A stretch of 64,000 nt of DNA from Spirosoma oryzae (GCF_003002825.1 NZ_PVTE01000007.1:62001-126000); one strand, 5' to 3'. Shown: positions 9,360 through 18,721, numbered from the stretch's first letter. The notes: a model not told the origin generated them from the letters alone. A program made the numbers and translations.

Positions 9360-10132
9360 CTTCTAATCGTACCTGAGTGGAATTGAAATCGTAGCTGATC
9401 GCCTTGATACTATTGGCGACGGCTACGACTTCTAATCGTACCTGAGTGGAATTGAAATGTGTTCATGTACTGGCTGTTTTCGCGCACACTTGCCTTCTAA
9501 TCGTACCTGAGTGGAATTGAAATACCGTTACAGAGCGAGCGATTATTGAAGCGAAAGAGACTTCTAATCGTACCTGAGTGGAATTGAAATATTCGATACT
9601 GATTTGCAGGCTTTAGGTTCGATACGCTTCTAATCGTACCTGAGTGGAATTGAAATAGAACCTCCCCTAATTCGATGGTAGAGAAAGGAAACACTTCTAA
9701 TCGTACCTGAGTGGAATTGAAATCGTGTACGCCCGGCACACGGTCGAGGAGCGCAACCTTCTAATCGTACCTGAGTGGAATTGAAATGTGGACGTGGTAT
9801 CTCGACGAGAAAACCGAGCGTCTCTTCTAATCGTACCTGAGTGGAATTGAAATCGGCGAACCGGCAAGGGGGCGGGGTGTGGGGGTTACTTCTAATCGTA
9901 CCTGAGTGGAATTGAAATGTTTCGAGATGGCCGTCACTGGAGCCAGTCAGCTGGACTTCTAATCGTACCTGAGTGGAATTGAAATTACGAACGTCAGAAA
10001 CGTACAGCATTTTAGCGTTGAGCTTCTAATCGTACCTGAGTGGAATTGAAATGCTTGGAGTTATGCCGGCTGCTGCACCGGGTCGGGACCCTCTAATCGT
10101 ATCTGAATTTGAGCCTTACTCAAACTGTGCCC

Positions 10133-10168
10133 AAAAAAAAGTCCTGCAATTAGCTAATTGCAGGACTT
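10133..10168 (-). terminator. Intrinsic terminator of tRNA-Arg
   Basis: Read on the minus strand, AAGTCCTGCAATTA-GC-TAATTGCAGGACTT is a perfect stem of about 14 bp, followed by a T-run ending before GGGCACAG. It begins 3 bases after the tRNA 3' end. It also separates the tRNA from the end of the CRISPR array. Confidence 0.88.
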
Positions 10169-10170
10169 CG

Positions 10171-10244
10171 TGCACTCGTAGGGATTCGAACCCCAAACCT
10201 CCTGATCCGTAGTCAGGTGCTCTATCCAATTGAGCTACGAATGC
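10171..10244 (-). tRNA. tRNA-Arg (anticodon ACG)
   Basis: On the minus strand the gene starts GCATTCGTAGCTCAATTGGA and folds as a standard cloverleaf. The acceptor stem pairs GCATTCG with CGAGTGC, with A as discriminator; the D-arm contains AGCTCAATTGGATAGAGC; the anticodon stem CCTGA/TCAGG carries loop CTACGGA, anticodon ACG (read as ICG for CGN arginine codons); the T-arm contains GGTTCGAATCC. No CCA is encoded. Confidence 0.96.
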
Positions 10245-10257
10245 GATTCACATTTTT

Positions 10258-10285
10258 GTGAGGTGCTCTTTCCAATTGATGTCGA
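10258..10285 (-). other. tRNA-Arg-like fragment (5' half remnant)
   Basis: GTGAGGTGCTCTTTCCAATTGA followed by TGTCGA closely copies the D-arm region of the adjacent tRNA (GTCAGGTGCTCTATCCAATTGA, then GCTACGA) in the same orientation. It lacks the anticodon loop, T-arm and a pairable acceptor, so it is not a gene. It may be a decayed tRNA duplicate or a scar from an integration event. Confidence 0.6.
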
Positions 10286-10373
10286 GCGCGACCCCGGTAC
10301 GAATGTGTTGCACTGTGTGCGTTTCCCGTTGATTGGGAGTGCAAAAGTAGATAGAAAAAGGGCCTGTGTCAAG

Positions 10374-11165
10374 CTAATGACCAGAAAAATTTGCAGGACG
10401 CTTCGATAAAAAGGCCAGTACACCCTCGGCTGCGTCGGCAGAACGGCCCAGTTCGTTCTGATTCTCAGCCTCCTGCTCCAGCATCTGGTCGAGGTCGGAG
10501 TAGAGCGATTTGGTCAAAACTTTTTTCATCGCGCCGATGGCGCGGGTAGGAGCCGTGGCATAATAAGCGACCGTTTCGGCGACGGCGCTGTCCAGCTCAA
10601 TCGTCGGGACGGCGCGATTTACCAGGCCGATACGGGCTGCCTCCGGGCCATAGACGCGTCGGCCGGTGCTACACAGGTCAAAGGCAAGTTGCGGACCCAC
10701 CAGCCGGGGCAGGAAGAACGTAGCCCCCGCGTCGGGCATCAGGCCGATGTTGACGAAGATCTGACTGAAGTACGCTTCCTCAGCGCAGATGACGACGTCG
10801 CAGGCCAGCGCCAGCGAGCAGCCCGCGCCGGCCGCAACCCCGTTGATGCGGCCAATGACGGGCTTGGGCAGATTACGAATCGCCCGGATCATTGGGTTGT
10901 AGCCCTGTCGGAGCGCGTCGCCGAGGTTCGGGTTGCCACTGGCCATCGCCGAACCCGCTTCTTTCAAATCTGCGCCCGAGCAGAAGGCTTTGTCGCCCGC
11001 GCCGGTCAGCACCACCACCCGCACGCTATCGTCGGCTCCAGCGGCTTCTATGGCGCGTGTAATGTCCTGAATCAGCCCGGTGCTGAGCGCATTGTATACC
11101 TGTGGTCGGTTCAGCGTAATCCGGCACAGGCCGTCGCTTACGTCGTAGAGGAGGGTGTCGTACAT
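10374..11165 (-). CDS. Enoyl-CoA hydratase/isomerase family protein
   Basis: The 263-residue protein is a full-length crotonase. The two oxyanion-hole segments are visible: AFCSGADL (about residues 60-67) and GAGCSLALACDVVI (about 112-125), followed by NIGLMPDAGATFFLPRLVG. In the second segment an Asp takes the place often held by the catalytic Glu, as in several PaaG-type isomerases. The C-terminal helix ends in AAEGVLAFLSKRPANFSG, a usual crotonase ending. Members hydrate or isomerise acyl-CoA intermediates in fatty-acid or phenylacetate breakdown; the exact substrate cannot be read here. The gene is the last of three on the minus strand after rpoN and the PAP2-like gene. The gap to the latter holds complementary tracts with TTTACG and CGTAAA motifs. 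Confidence 0.88.
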   Translation of the reverse strand: MYDTLLYDVSDGLCRITLNRPQVYNALSTGLIQDITRAIEAAGADDSVRVVVLTGAGDKAFCSGADLKEAGSAMASGNPNLGDALRQGYNPMIRAIRNLPKPVIGRINGVAAGAGCSLALACDVVICAEEAYFSQIFVNIGLMPDAGATFFLPRLVGPQLAFDLCSTGRRVYGPEAARIGLVNRAVPTIELDSAVAETVAYYATAPTRAIGAMKKVLTKSLYSDLDQMLEQEAENQNELGRSADAAEGVLAFLSKRPANFSGH

Positions 11166-11296
11166 GGGTTTACGATTTTCGGTTTACTGTCTACGGTTGT
11201 TCCTGATCGGCAGTAGATGCGCTAAGCTACAAACCTTGCGAAGTAAAGCCGACGCCATTAACCGTAAACTGATGCACCGAATACCGTAAACCGACG

Positions 11297-11935
11297 CTAA
11301 ACCATCCACAGCACAGCGGAGAGGCTAACGAGGAGGCCCAGGAGCAGGCCGGCGGTGGTTTGGCCGGTCGTGTGAGCGTTGAGGTGCAGGCGGGCGCTCA
11401 GGACAAGTCCGGCGATGGCGATGATAGCTGCCAGCGTTGGTACCAGTTCGATGGTACTGTGCCGGACGGCCATGCCCGCCAGTGTGCCGACAACCCCGCC
11501 AATCCCGACGCTATGGGCACTGATCTGCCAGTAGAGACTGATGAGGCCGACCAGCAGAATCGAGACGGTAACGCTGCCCAGCAGAATGGCAATCTGCGGG
11601 GCAATGTCCGACACCAGTTCCATGCGGAAGCCGAAGAACACCGTAACGCCCGTGTAGATGGCTGCTGTAAGGAAATAAGGGAGCCGGCGGTCGGCCAGCG
11701 TGTTCAGGTAGAGCGACTGTACATAACCACTCCGAAACAGGTAATAAATCAGCAGGGAGGGGACGGCGAAAGTCCCGATAAAGATCAGGATCAGCAAGCT
11801 GCCCCGCACGGAGGCCGAAAACACGTCGACACCAACCGTATACGGTGCCTGAAATAAGAGAATACCGAACAGTAACGTCGGCATGAGCAGGGGATGAAAC
11901 GCAACCGAGAGGAAGCGGGCAAGCGGGGTAGTCAA
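11297..11935 (-). CDS. Membrane protein with a PAP2-like layout
   Basis: The 212-residue protein has about six hydrophobic helices. Three spaced motifs recall the PAP2 phosphatase fold: DRRLPYFLT, ISAHSVGIGG and ARLHLNAHTTGQTTAG. These sit where KxxxxxxRP, PSGH and SRxxxxxHxxxD occur in active enzymes. Several key residues are replaced (no Pro after the first Arg, SAHS for PSGH, no final Asp), so activity is uncertain. If active, it would dephosphorylate a lipid phosphate in the inner membrane. It lies between rpoN and the crotonase on the same strand. Confidence 0.6.
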   Translation of the reverse strand: MTTPLARFLSVAFHPLLMPTLLFGILLFQAPYTVGVDVFSASVRGSLLILIFIGTFAVPSLLIYYLFRSGYVQSLYLNTLADRRLPYFLTAAIYTGVTVFFGFRMELVSDIAPQIAILLGSVTVSILLVGLISLYWQISAHSVGIGGVVGTLAGMAVRHSTIELVPTLAAIIAIAGLVLSARLHLNAHTTGQTTAGLLLGLLVSLSAVLWMV

Positions 11936-12160
11936 TCGGGTTACGGTTTACTGTTTAGGGAGTGCTGTCGCGTGCTAACTCATCCCCGCACCGGTCGTTT
12001 GTAACAACCCGTTGGCGGGTGATGAATCCGTTAACAAAAATACAGCATAGGTGTGGTAAGTCCGTTGCCATGCCCCGAAAAGCCAGCCAATAGTCTAGCG
12101 TGTATCACTCACCCGCCTGAGAACCGTAAACGGAAAACGGTAAACCGAACACCGTAAAGA

Positions 12161-13612
12161 CTACAACTGCTTCCGAAGCCGGGCGACGGGGATATTGAGT
12201 TGCTCTCGGTATTTGGCAACCGTCCGGCGGGCGATGTTGTACCCCCGATCGTTCAGGATTTTTTCAAGCTTATCGTCCGACAGCGGGCTGAGTTTCGGCT
12301 CGTTGTCGATCAGGTCTTTCAGGATGTTTTTCACCTCCCGGCTACTAACGTCTTCGCCCGAATCCGTCGAGATACCTTCCGAGAAAAAGTACTTGAGCGG
12401 ATAAATACCGAACTCCGTTTGTACCGATTTGCTGTTGGCCACCCGCGACACTGTCGACACGTCCATGTCGATCATCTGCGCGATGTCTTTCAGAATCATG
12501 GGTCGCAGCTTCGATTCTTCGCCGGTCAGGAAAAAGTCGTACTGGAACCGTACGATGGCGTTCATGGTCTTGAGCAGTGTCTGCTGCCGTTGCTTGATGG
12601 CGTCGATAAACCACTTGGCTGCGTCGAGCTTCTGCTTCACAAATGACACCGTTTCTTTCAGCGCCTTGTTCTGCTTGTTGCCCTTGTCGTAGGTGTCGAG
12701 CATGTCGGCAAACGACCGGCTGATGCGCAGTTCAGGCGCATTCTTCGAGTTCAGCGACAGCTCAAGCTTGTTACTGTTGTTGATCAGGATAAAGTCGGGA
12801 ATAAGAAACTGAGCCGTTCCGGAACTGTCGTCGACGGAGCCCGGCTTCGGATTGAGCCGGATGATGATGTCGATTACCCGCTTCAGCGTTTCGTCGCTGA
12901 TGGCCAGCCGACGCTGAATTTTGTCGTAGTGTTTTTTGGAAAACTCCTCGAAGAAATCGTCGATGATGCGAATCGCCAGGACCACGTCGGGGTCGGAAAG
13001 GTCTCGGCGTCTGAGTTGCAGCAGCAGGCATTCCTGGAGCGAGCGGGCCGCAATACCCGGCGGGTCGAGCGTCTGTACCTTGTGCAGTACCTCTTCGATC
13101 TCTTCCGTATCGGTAAACACATTCTGCGAGAACGCAAGGTCATTGACAATTGCCTGCATCGACCGGCGGATGTACCCATCGGCTTCGATGCTACCGATCA
13201 GCTGCGTACCGATCACGCGTTGATCGTCGGTGAGGGGGAGGTAGCTGAACTGCTGTACCAGCGAATCGAGCAGGCTCGACGAAGTGGCCAGCGGCATGTC
13301 GCGTTCTTCTTCACCGTAGTTGCCATCGCCCTGCATTTTGTAGCCGGCGTAATCGTCCTGTTGCAGGTAGCCGTCGATGTCCAGATCGTCGTTGCGCTCC
13401 TTGTAATCGTCGTCGAATTCATCGGCGAACGGATCATCTTCCTTCTGCTCGAAGTCGTCGTCCATGCCTTCTTCGAGGGCTGGATTGATTTCAAGTTCTT
13501 CCTCAATGCGCGTATCCAGCTCCGCCGTTGGAATTTGCAGCAGTTTGATAAACTGAATCTGTTGGGGAGACAGTTTCTGCTGGAGGGATTGGGATAGACT
13601 TAACTTCTGCAT
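12161..13612 (-). CDS. rpoN: RNA polymerase sigma-54 factor
   Basis: From the ATG at 13612 the protein is 483 residues and opens with the classical region I (QKLSLSQSLQQKLSPQQIQF and NPALEE). An upstream in-frame start at 13681 would add a hydrophobic leader foreign to the family. An acidic region II (about residues 50-120) is followed by the core-binding domain, a helix-turn-helix near MDVSTVSRVANSKSVQT, and the RpoN box ARRTVAKYRE close to the C-terminus. Sigma-54 directs polymerase to -24/-12 promoters that need an AAA+ activator. It is divergent from pncB. Confidence 0.97.
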   Translation of the reverse strand: MQKLSLSQSLQQKLSPQQIQFIKLLQIPTAELDTRIEEELEINPALEEGMDDDFEQKEDDPFADEFDDDYKERNDDLDIDGYLQQDDYAGYKMQGDGNYGEEERDMPLATSSSLLDSLVQQFSYLPLTDDQRVIGTQLIGSIEADGYIRRSMQAIVNDLAFSQNVFTDTEEIEEVLHKVQTLDPPGIAARSLQECLLLQLRRRDLSDPDVVLAIRIIDDFFEEFSKKHYDKIQRRLAISDETLKRVIDIIIRLNPKPGSVDDSSGTAQFLIPDFILINNSNKLELSLNSKNAPELRISRSFADMLDTYDKGNKQNKALKETVSFVKQKLDAAKWFIDAIKQRQQTLLKTMNAIVRFQYDFFLTGEESKLRPMILKDIAQMIDMDVSTVSRVANSKSVQTEFGIYPLKYFFSEGISTDSGEDVSSREVKNILKDLIDNEPKLSPLSDDKLEKILNDRGYNIARRTVAKYREQLNIPVARLRKQL

Positions 13613-13725
13613 AAGGGGCTGGAGAACGCAAACGTATAGAACTAAGCAGGCGACAATGGTTAGGTAAAGCCGGCTGCACAAATATTAGACCAAGTTACAA
13701 AACGAATTGTTTTTAGGTCAAAAAG

Positions 13726-13755
13726 TTTGCTGAATTAACCGGGACGCTACCTTCG
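13726..13755 (+). promoter_or_regulatory. Possible -33/-7 promoter of pncB
   Basis: TTTG (13726-13729) and TACCTTCG (13748-13755) resemble the Bacteroidota pair TTTG and TAnnTTTG, with an 18-base gap where 19-21 is usual. The -7 element ends 4 bases before the ATG, which would imply a leaderless or near-leaderless mRNA. Confidence 0.35.
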
Positions 13756-13759
13756 CGCC

Positions 13760-15241
13760 ATGACCAATAAACTCTACGATACCTCGCTTAGTTTGCTGAC
13801 AGACCTTTACCAGGTGACGATGGCGTACGGCTACTGGAAGTCAGGGACGGCCGAAAAGGAATCGGTATTTAACCTGTACTTTCGTAAAAATCCGTTCGGA
13901 GGGGGCTTCACCGTAGCCTGTGGACTAGCGAACGCTATCGGCTACGTCAGCCATTTTGGCTTCACCAAAAAGGATTTGCGTTACCTGCGCAGCCTGACGG
14001 GGTCCGACGGACAGCCGTTGTTCGAGGAGGCTTTTCTGGATTACCTCGCCGATCTGAAACTGACCGTCGACATCGACGCAATTCCTGAAGGAACGGTCGT
14101 TTTTCCCAACGAACCACTCGTGCGGGTGCGCGGGCCGATCCTGCAATGTCAGCTGCTCGAAACACCGCTGCTGAATCTGATCAACTTTGAAACACTGATC
14201 GCGACGAAGGCGGCCCGGCTGCGGTTGGTCGCGGAAGCGGATACGCTGCTGGAGTTCGGACTACGCCGGGCACAGGGTGTCGACGGTGGGGTGACGGCGA
14301 GCCGGGCGGCCTACATCGGCGGTTGCGACGCGACGTCGAACGTGCTGGCCGGCAAACACTACGACATTCCGGTTCGGGGTACCCACGCCCACAGCTGGGT
14401 GATGTCGTTCGAGTCGGAGCTGGACGCGTTCGAGACCTATGCCGACGTATTACCCAACAATGTGACCTTGCTGGTCGATACCTACGACACGCTACAGGGG
14501 GTACGCAACGCCATCGAAGCGGGCAAACGGCTGCGGGAACGGGGCTACCGGCTGTCGGGCATCCGGCTCGATTCGGGCGACCTGGCTTACCTCAGCATCG
14601 AAGCCCGCAAACTGCTCGATGCGGCTGGCTTTACCGATACGGCCATCGTCGCCAGCAACGATCTGGACGAAACGATCATTGCCAGTCTGAAACAGCAGGG
14701 TGCGCAGATCACCGTCTGGGGTGTCGGTACGAAACTCGTGACGGCCTACGACCAGCCCGCGCTGGGGGGCGTCTACAAGCTGGCAGCGCTACGGAATACC
14801 GACGGGTCGTGGGACTACAAAATCAAGCTGTCGGAACAGGCGATCAAAACGTCGACGCCCGGTATTCAGCAGGTGCGTCGGTACAGCGACGAGCGCGGTT
14901 TTCTGGCCGATATGATCGTCAACGAGAGCGACCCCGACGCGCTGTCCGGCAAAACCGTGACGATGATCGATCCGCTGGACTTTACCAAACGTCGGCGGTT
15001 TGGTACGGCGCAGGCGTTCGACGACCTGCTGGTGCCAGTCTTCCGCGCGGGTGACCTGGTGTACAGCCTGCCCGACATTCATGCGGTCCGGGCGCGGGTG
15101 CAGGATCAGTTAGCGCGGCTGCACCCCGGCGTCCGGCGCTTCGTCAATCCGCATACGTATCCCGTTGGGCTGGAAAATGGCTTGCATGAGCTGAAAACCG
15201 AGTTGATTCTGAAACTACGCGGCACCCGCGATGCCGACTAA
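13760..15241 (+). CDS. pncB: Nicotinate phosphoribosyltransferase
   Basis: The 493-residue protein converts nicotinate and PRPP to nicotinate mononucleotide, the entry step of NAD salvage. It opens with LLTDLYQVTMAYGYWKSG, the family start with its conserved LTDLYQ. FGLRRAQGVDGG is at about residue 170 and RGTHAHSWVMSF at about 212, holding the catalytic His; GIRLDSGDLAYLS and ASNDLDE form the phosphoribosyl-binding region. The length is that of the longer bacterial and plant-like type. nadE, the last step of the same pathway, lies elsewhere in the window (51191). Confidence 0.96.
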   Translation: MTNKLYDTSLSLLTDLYQVTMAYGYWKSGTAEKESVFNLYFRKNPFGGGFTVACGLANAIGYVSHFGFTKKDLRYLRSLTGSDGQPLFEEAFLDYLADLKLTVDIDAIPEGTVVFPNEPLVRVRGPILQCQLLETPLLNLINFETLIATKAARLRLVAEADTLLEFGLRRAQGVDGGVTASRAAYIGGCDATSNVLAGKHYDIPVRGTHAHSWVMSFESELDAFETYADVLPNNVTLLVDTYDTLQGVRNAIEAGKRLRERGYRLSGIRLDSGDLAYLSIEARKLLDAAGFTDTAIVASNDLDETIIASLKQQGAQITVWGVGTKLVTAYDQPALGGVYKLAALRNTDGSWDYKIKLSEQAIKTSTPGIQQVRRYSDERGFLADMIVNESDPDALSGKTVTMIDPLDFTKRRRFGTAQAFDDLLVPVFRAGDLVYSLPDIHAVRARVQDQLARLHPGVRRFVNPHTYPVGLENGLHELKTELILKLRGTRDAD

Positions 15242-15390
15242 CCGCTGTCGTTGTTGATTACCGCTGTGTTATCGTCGCCAGGCGGACTTGACAATTTAGT
15301 TACAGTTGGTGAATGAAGTAAGGGTTTATTTTGCGGGCGGGTCTGGTGGCCGTCAGGCCACGCTACACCTAAACGTCCTCCCTTCTTACG

Positions 15391-16635
15391 ATGAAAAAGT
15401 ACCTGTTTCTCCTTAGTACGTTGCTGCTGACGACGCCCGTTTTGTGGGCGCAGGCGCGCCCGAAAAAAGTCGTGTTCGTTATCGTCGACGGCATTCCGGC
15501 CGATGTGATCGAAACGGCGAATGTGCCTAACCTGCGAGCGATTTCGAAAGCCGGAACGTATCAGCGGATGCACGTCGGGGGCGACAAGGGAACCTACTCG
15601 CAGACACCGACTATCTCGGCTGTCGGCTATAACAGCCTGTTGACCGGTACGTGGGTGAACAAGCACAACGTCTGGGACAACAGCATCAAAGCACCCAATT
15701 ACCATTATCCGACGATTTTTCGCCTGTTTAAAGATCAGTTTCCGAATCGGAAAACGGCCATCTTCTCCAGTTGGCTCGATAACCGGACCAAGCTGATCGG
15801 TGAGGGTCTTCCGCAAACCAAGGCTGTCAAAACCGACTACCATTTCGATGGGTATGAACTCGATACGGTCCAGTTTCCGCACGATACGGCGCGCGATTTT
15901 ATGCACCGGATCGACGAGCGGGTCGTCGATGAAGCGGTCAGGACACTGGGGCAGCAGGCACCCGATCTGTCGTGGGTGTATCTGGAATACACCGACGATA
16001 TGGGCCACAAATACGGCGATAGCGCCCCGTATCTGAAAGCTATCGAACAGATGGACGCGCAGATGGGCCGCTTGTGGAACGTCGTGCAACAGCGACAGAA
16101 ACAGCATAACGAAGACTGGCTGCTGCTCATCACGACCGACCACGGGCGCGACGAACAGACCGGTAAAAACCACGGTGGGCAGTCGGCGCGGCAGCGGGCT
16201 ACGTGGCTGGTGAGTAACCTGACAACCCCCAACGCCTACGCGCGCTACGATCAGCCCGGCATTGTCGACCTGATGCCGACGATGGCCCGCTTTCTGGGCA
16301 TGGCGCTTCCGACCAACGTGCAACGCGAGGTCGACGGTATCCCGCTGATTGGGCCTGTATCAATCGCGCAGCCGGACGCTATCTTTTCGCAGGACCGGCT
16401 TATCATCGACTGGCAGGCGCTGGAACCATCGGGTAACGTGACTATCTGGGTAACGCCCACCAATGCTGCTGAAACGGGCGGCACCGATACGTATCAGCGA
16501 ATGGCTGAAGTACCGCTGGCACAACGCCGTGCGATCATCGACGTGTCGGCAATGCCGTCGTCGCTCTATAAGATTGTGCTGGAGGGACCGCATAACATGG
16601 TAAACCGGTGGGTGGTGCGGTCTGAAAAGCCATAG
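15391..16635 (+). CDS. Secreted alkaline-phosphatase-superfamily phosphodiesterase
   Basis: The 414-residue protein has a signal peptide ([20 protein letters not shown], cleavage near AQA) and then the type I phosphodiesterase/nucleotide pyrophosphatase fold. Metal ligands can be seen: D33 (VFVIVDGIP), a Thr/Ser nucleophile region ([13 protein letters not shown]), [16 protein letters not shown] and KNHGG. The substrate would be a phosphomono- or diester in the periplasm. A short C-terminal beta domain follows. A second member of the superfamily is at 30089, inside the phosphonate-type cluster, so organophosphorus hydrolysis is a theme here. It is alone between pncB and the histidine kinase; upstream is a gap of about 150 bases. 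Confidence 0.88.
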   Translation: MKKYLFLLSTLLLTTPVLWAQARPKKVVFVIVDGIPADVIETANVPNLRAISKAGTYQRMHVGGDKGTYSQTPTISAVGYNSLLTGTWVNKHNVWDNSIKAPNYHYPTIFRLFKDQFPNRKTAIFSSWLDNRTKLIGEGLPQTKAVKTDYHFDGYELDTVQFPHDTARDFMHRIDERVVDEAVRTLGQQAPDLSWVYLEYTDDMGHKYGDSAPYLKAIEQMDAQMGRLWNVVQQRQKQHNEDWLLLITTDHGRDEQTGKNHGGQSARQRATWLVSNLTTPNAYARYDQPGIVDLMPTMARFLGMALPTNVQREVDGIPLIGPVSIAQPDAIFSQDRLIIDWQALEPSGNVTIWVTPTNAAETGGTDTYQRMAEVPLAQRRAIIDVSAMPSSLYKIVLEGPHNMVNRWVVRSEKP

Positions 16636-16670
16636 CCCGGTCAACGTTCTACTGGAACGAAGCCGGGCTA
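16633..16670 (+). terminator. Inverted repeat after the phosphodiesterase gene
   Basis: TAGCCCGG (16633-16640) and CCGGGCTA (16663-16670) pair across a 22-nt loop that itself contains GTTC and GAAC. The stem begins at the stop codon region. No T-run follows, so termination is only a possibility. Confidence 0.35.
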
Positions 16671-16872
16671 CGGTGAGTCAAGTGGTGTGGATAGAAACGA
16701 TCGATATCAACCAACAGCGATCGAGGATGGCCGATTACCGGCCCTATTAGTAGATTAAAGCAGGTTAAAGTTTCGGTTCCAGTCAACCGAGTCGTGGTCA
16801 AACCCGGTATTTTTCGCGTCAGCAGACCGATTTTTCTTGTGAACGGGGCTGAGGGAAACTACTGACAGTCAT

Positions 16873-16880
16873 TAGCTTTG
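16873..16880 (+). promoter_or_regulatory. -7-type promoter motif upstream of the histidine kinase
   Basis: TAGCTTTG matches the Bacteroidota -7 consensus TAnnTTTG exactly and ends 23 bases before the kinase ATG (16904) or 17 bases before the upstream start codon position. No TTTG/TTG is found at the right distance for a -33 box. Confidence 0.4.
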
Positions 16881-16897
16881 CAGGCTACTCCGCATCG

Positions 16898-18709
16898 TTG
16901 ACCATGAATCGCCCGGCTGTCTATACAGGATTGCTGCTGTGCTGGCTACTGGCTTTAGAACAAAGCACAGGGCAGGTGCCGGCTCACCTGCGGGTAAATG
17001 CGGAGCGATTAGCCAGGGCGCAGGCGTTGGAGCGGCAGGCCATGAGGCAGCACAACCCGGCCGGGCTGGCCGAAGCATACTACCAGTACGGCCGCACCTA
17101 CATCTTCGCCGGCGATTACAAAACGTCGCAGGGCTACTTTCTCCGCGCGCAGCGCCTGCTCGAACCGCCTGGCCCCTCCGCCGACCTGTCACGCATCTAC
17201 GTGCGACTCAGTGAAAACGAAAGCCGGCTTGGGCGTCAGGCCGACGCCTTGCGGTACGCCCGTTTGGCGTTGTCGATCGCGCAGCGTATTCATCAGCCGC
17301 GAGCGCTGGTACTGGCCTACGGGGTTGTCGGGCGTGTGAACGAAGCGATCTGGGAACAGCATCTGCCCGGCTACACGATCCACTACGACAGCGTTGAAAC
17401 CTACTACCAGCGTAAAATGCCCATCTTCCGGGCGATGCGGGATACGCTGGGTATGGCCGAAACCTGGCTGGAACTGGGAACCCTGTTTACGAAGGTGCGT
17501 GATCGACGGGCTGTCCCATACCTGACCGAAGCCCTTCGCCTGACCCGCCTGATTCACCGCGACCGATTGGTGCCGAATGTGATGCTACACCTTGCCACGG
17601 CGTATCTGACAGCCGGCCAGCCGCAACGAGCGTTCGACTTGCTGCGCGCTGCCCGAGCCCGGTACATCGCCGATCGGTTCGATGATTACGATACCATTCT
17701 GGGCCTGGAAACGGAATTTGTGCGGTATTACCAGGCTACCGGACAGTGGAAACAGGCCTTTTCGCATCAGCAGGCTGCGCATCAACTGGAACGAACCGAG
17801 ATGCTGTCGGACCGGGAGGCTGCTATTGCCCGGCTGCACATCGAATACGAAACGCAGAAACGAGAGGCCGAGATCCGTGCCAAAAACAGTCAGCTGATGC
17901 TGCAAACCAGGAACTGGCAGACACAGCGCAAACTGACAGGGCTAACGTTGGCGCTGCTGGTGCTGGCAACTGGGGTAGGCGGGGGATTTTTCTGGCTGGC
18001 CCGCAAAAACAAACGCATCAGTCGGCGTAACGAAGAACTGGTGAAAGAACAGAATCACCGGGTCAAGAATAACATGCAGGTTGTGGCCAGTCTGCTGCTG
18101 ATGCAGGCCAACCGGCTGACCGATCAGCCGGCGAAGCAGGCGGTGGAGGAAAGCCGGCTGCGGGTACAGGCAATGGCGATGCTCCACCAGCGGCTGTACG
18201 ACGGCGACCAACTGGCCCGCGTCGACATGCCCGACTTCATCCGACAGCTGACCGTTGGCGTGTTGAGCGCTTATGGCTACGAACAGGTGCAGCCGACAAT
18301 CTGCGTCGACCCGATCACGCTGGCGGCCGAGCAGGCTACACCGGTAGGACTGATCCTTAACGAGGTGCTGACCAATGCCTGCAAACACGCCTTTCCGCAT
18401 ACGAATCAACCCACGCTGCAACTCGACTGCCACCAACAAAACCACCGGGTACACATCCGCATCAGCGATAATGGTCCCGGACTGGATGGTCCCGGACTGG
18501 ATGGTCCCGGACTGGACGGTCCCGGACTGGAAAGTCATGGTAAGGCTGCTGATGAGTCGGTCGTGTCTGCGTTTAGCGCGACGAACGGGTTGCCCCGTCG
18601 CTCGCTGGGGCGGCAACTGATCGAGTCGTTGACGGAGCAACTGCATGGTACCTGCCGGTTCTGGTCGGAGCAGGGGAGTGTATTTGCGCTGGAATTTCCC
18701 ATTGACTAA
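16898..18709 (+). CDS. TPR sensor histidine kinase, HisKA_2 type
   Basis: The product of up to 603 residues starts with a signal peptide or membrane anchor, then an alpha-helical TPR-like sensor region (about 30-320), a coiled segment, one transmembrane helix (about 347-367, LTLALLVLATGVGGGFFW), and a HisKA_2 phosphoacceptor box (KEQNHRVKNNMQVVASLL). The HATPase domain has the N box LILNEVLTNACKHAF and the G1 box DNGPGL. Right after G1 there are four tandem GPGLD-type pentapeptides, an unusual expansion. The start could also be MNRPAVYTG two codons later. It probably senses an extracytoplasmic cue and phosphorylates the LytTR regulator 12 bases downstream. Confidence 0.9.
   Translation: MTMNRPAVYTGLLLCWLLALEQSTGQVPAHLRVNAERLARAQALERQAMRQHNPAGLAEAYYQYGRTYIFAGDYKTSQGYFLRAQRLLEPPGPSADLSRIYVRLSENESRLGRQADALRYARLALSIAQRIHQPRALVLAYGVVGRVNEAIWEQHLPGYTIHYDSVETYYQRKMPIFRAMRDTLGMAETWLELGTLFTKVRDRRAVPYLTEALRLTRLIHRDRLVPNVMLHLATAYLTAGQPQRAFDLLRAARARYIADRFDDYDTILGLETEFVRYYQATGQWKQAFSHQQAAHQLERTEMLSDREAAIARLHIEYETQKREAEIRAKNSQLMLQTRNWQTQRKLTGLTLALLVLATGVGGGFFWLARKNKRISRRNEELVKEQNHRVKNNMQVVASLLLMQANRLTDQPAKQAVEESRLRVQAMAMLHQRLYDGDQLARVDMPDFIRQLTVGVLSAYGYEQVQPTICVDPITLAAEQATPVGLILNEVLTNACKHAFPHTNQPTLQLDCHQQNHRVHIRISDNGPGLDGPGLDGPGLDGPGLESHGKAADESVVSAFSATNGLPRRSLGRQLIESLTEQLHGTCRFWSEQGSVFALEFPID
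18473..18532 (+). repeat. Four 15-bp tandem repeats inside the kinase ATP-binding domain
   Basis: GGTCCCGGACTGGAT occurs at 18473 and 18488; the copies at 18503 and 18518 differ only in the last base. The units are in frame and each encodes GPGLD (the last GPGLE). The first unit is part of the normal G1 box; three appear to be added. Confidence 0.97.
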
Positions 18710-18721
18710 CCTATTGATAAG

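Larger units (their letters stand above)
5514..10119 (+). CRISPR. Type I CRISPR array, 69 intact repeats and one degenerate repeat
   Basis: I counted 69 copies of a 30-bp repeat beginning CTTCTAATCG and ending AATTGAAAT; the first is at 5514-5543 and the last intact one at 10023-10052. All copies I read match. Spacers are about 35-38 bases. A 70th, decayed copy (10090-10119) keeps the first half (CCTCTAATCGTATCTGA) and has lost the second, which marks the oldest, leader-distal end. Two spacers in a row occur twice (37-38 and 57-58), and one spacer occurs twice with a 1-nt length difference (4 and 7). The repeat has no stop codon in any minus-strand frame, so long artificial open frames run through the array; none is a gene. 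Confidence 0.99.

Noticed and set aside
5495..10010. Many minus-strand open frames with recurring FQFHSGTIR, FNSTQVRLE and ISIPLRYD peptides
   Set aside because: They are translations of the CRISPR repeat, which has no stop codon in any minus frame. They carry no gene signals.
13613..13681. Upstream extension of rpoN
   Set aside because: It adds a hydrophobic leader not found in sigma-54; the ATG at 13612 gives the standard start of region I.
15238..16323. 361-codon minus-strand frame opposite the phosphodiesterase gene
   Set aside because: It is Arg/His/Val-rich shadow of a strongly supported plus-strand gene with signal peptide and metal sites.
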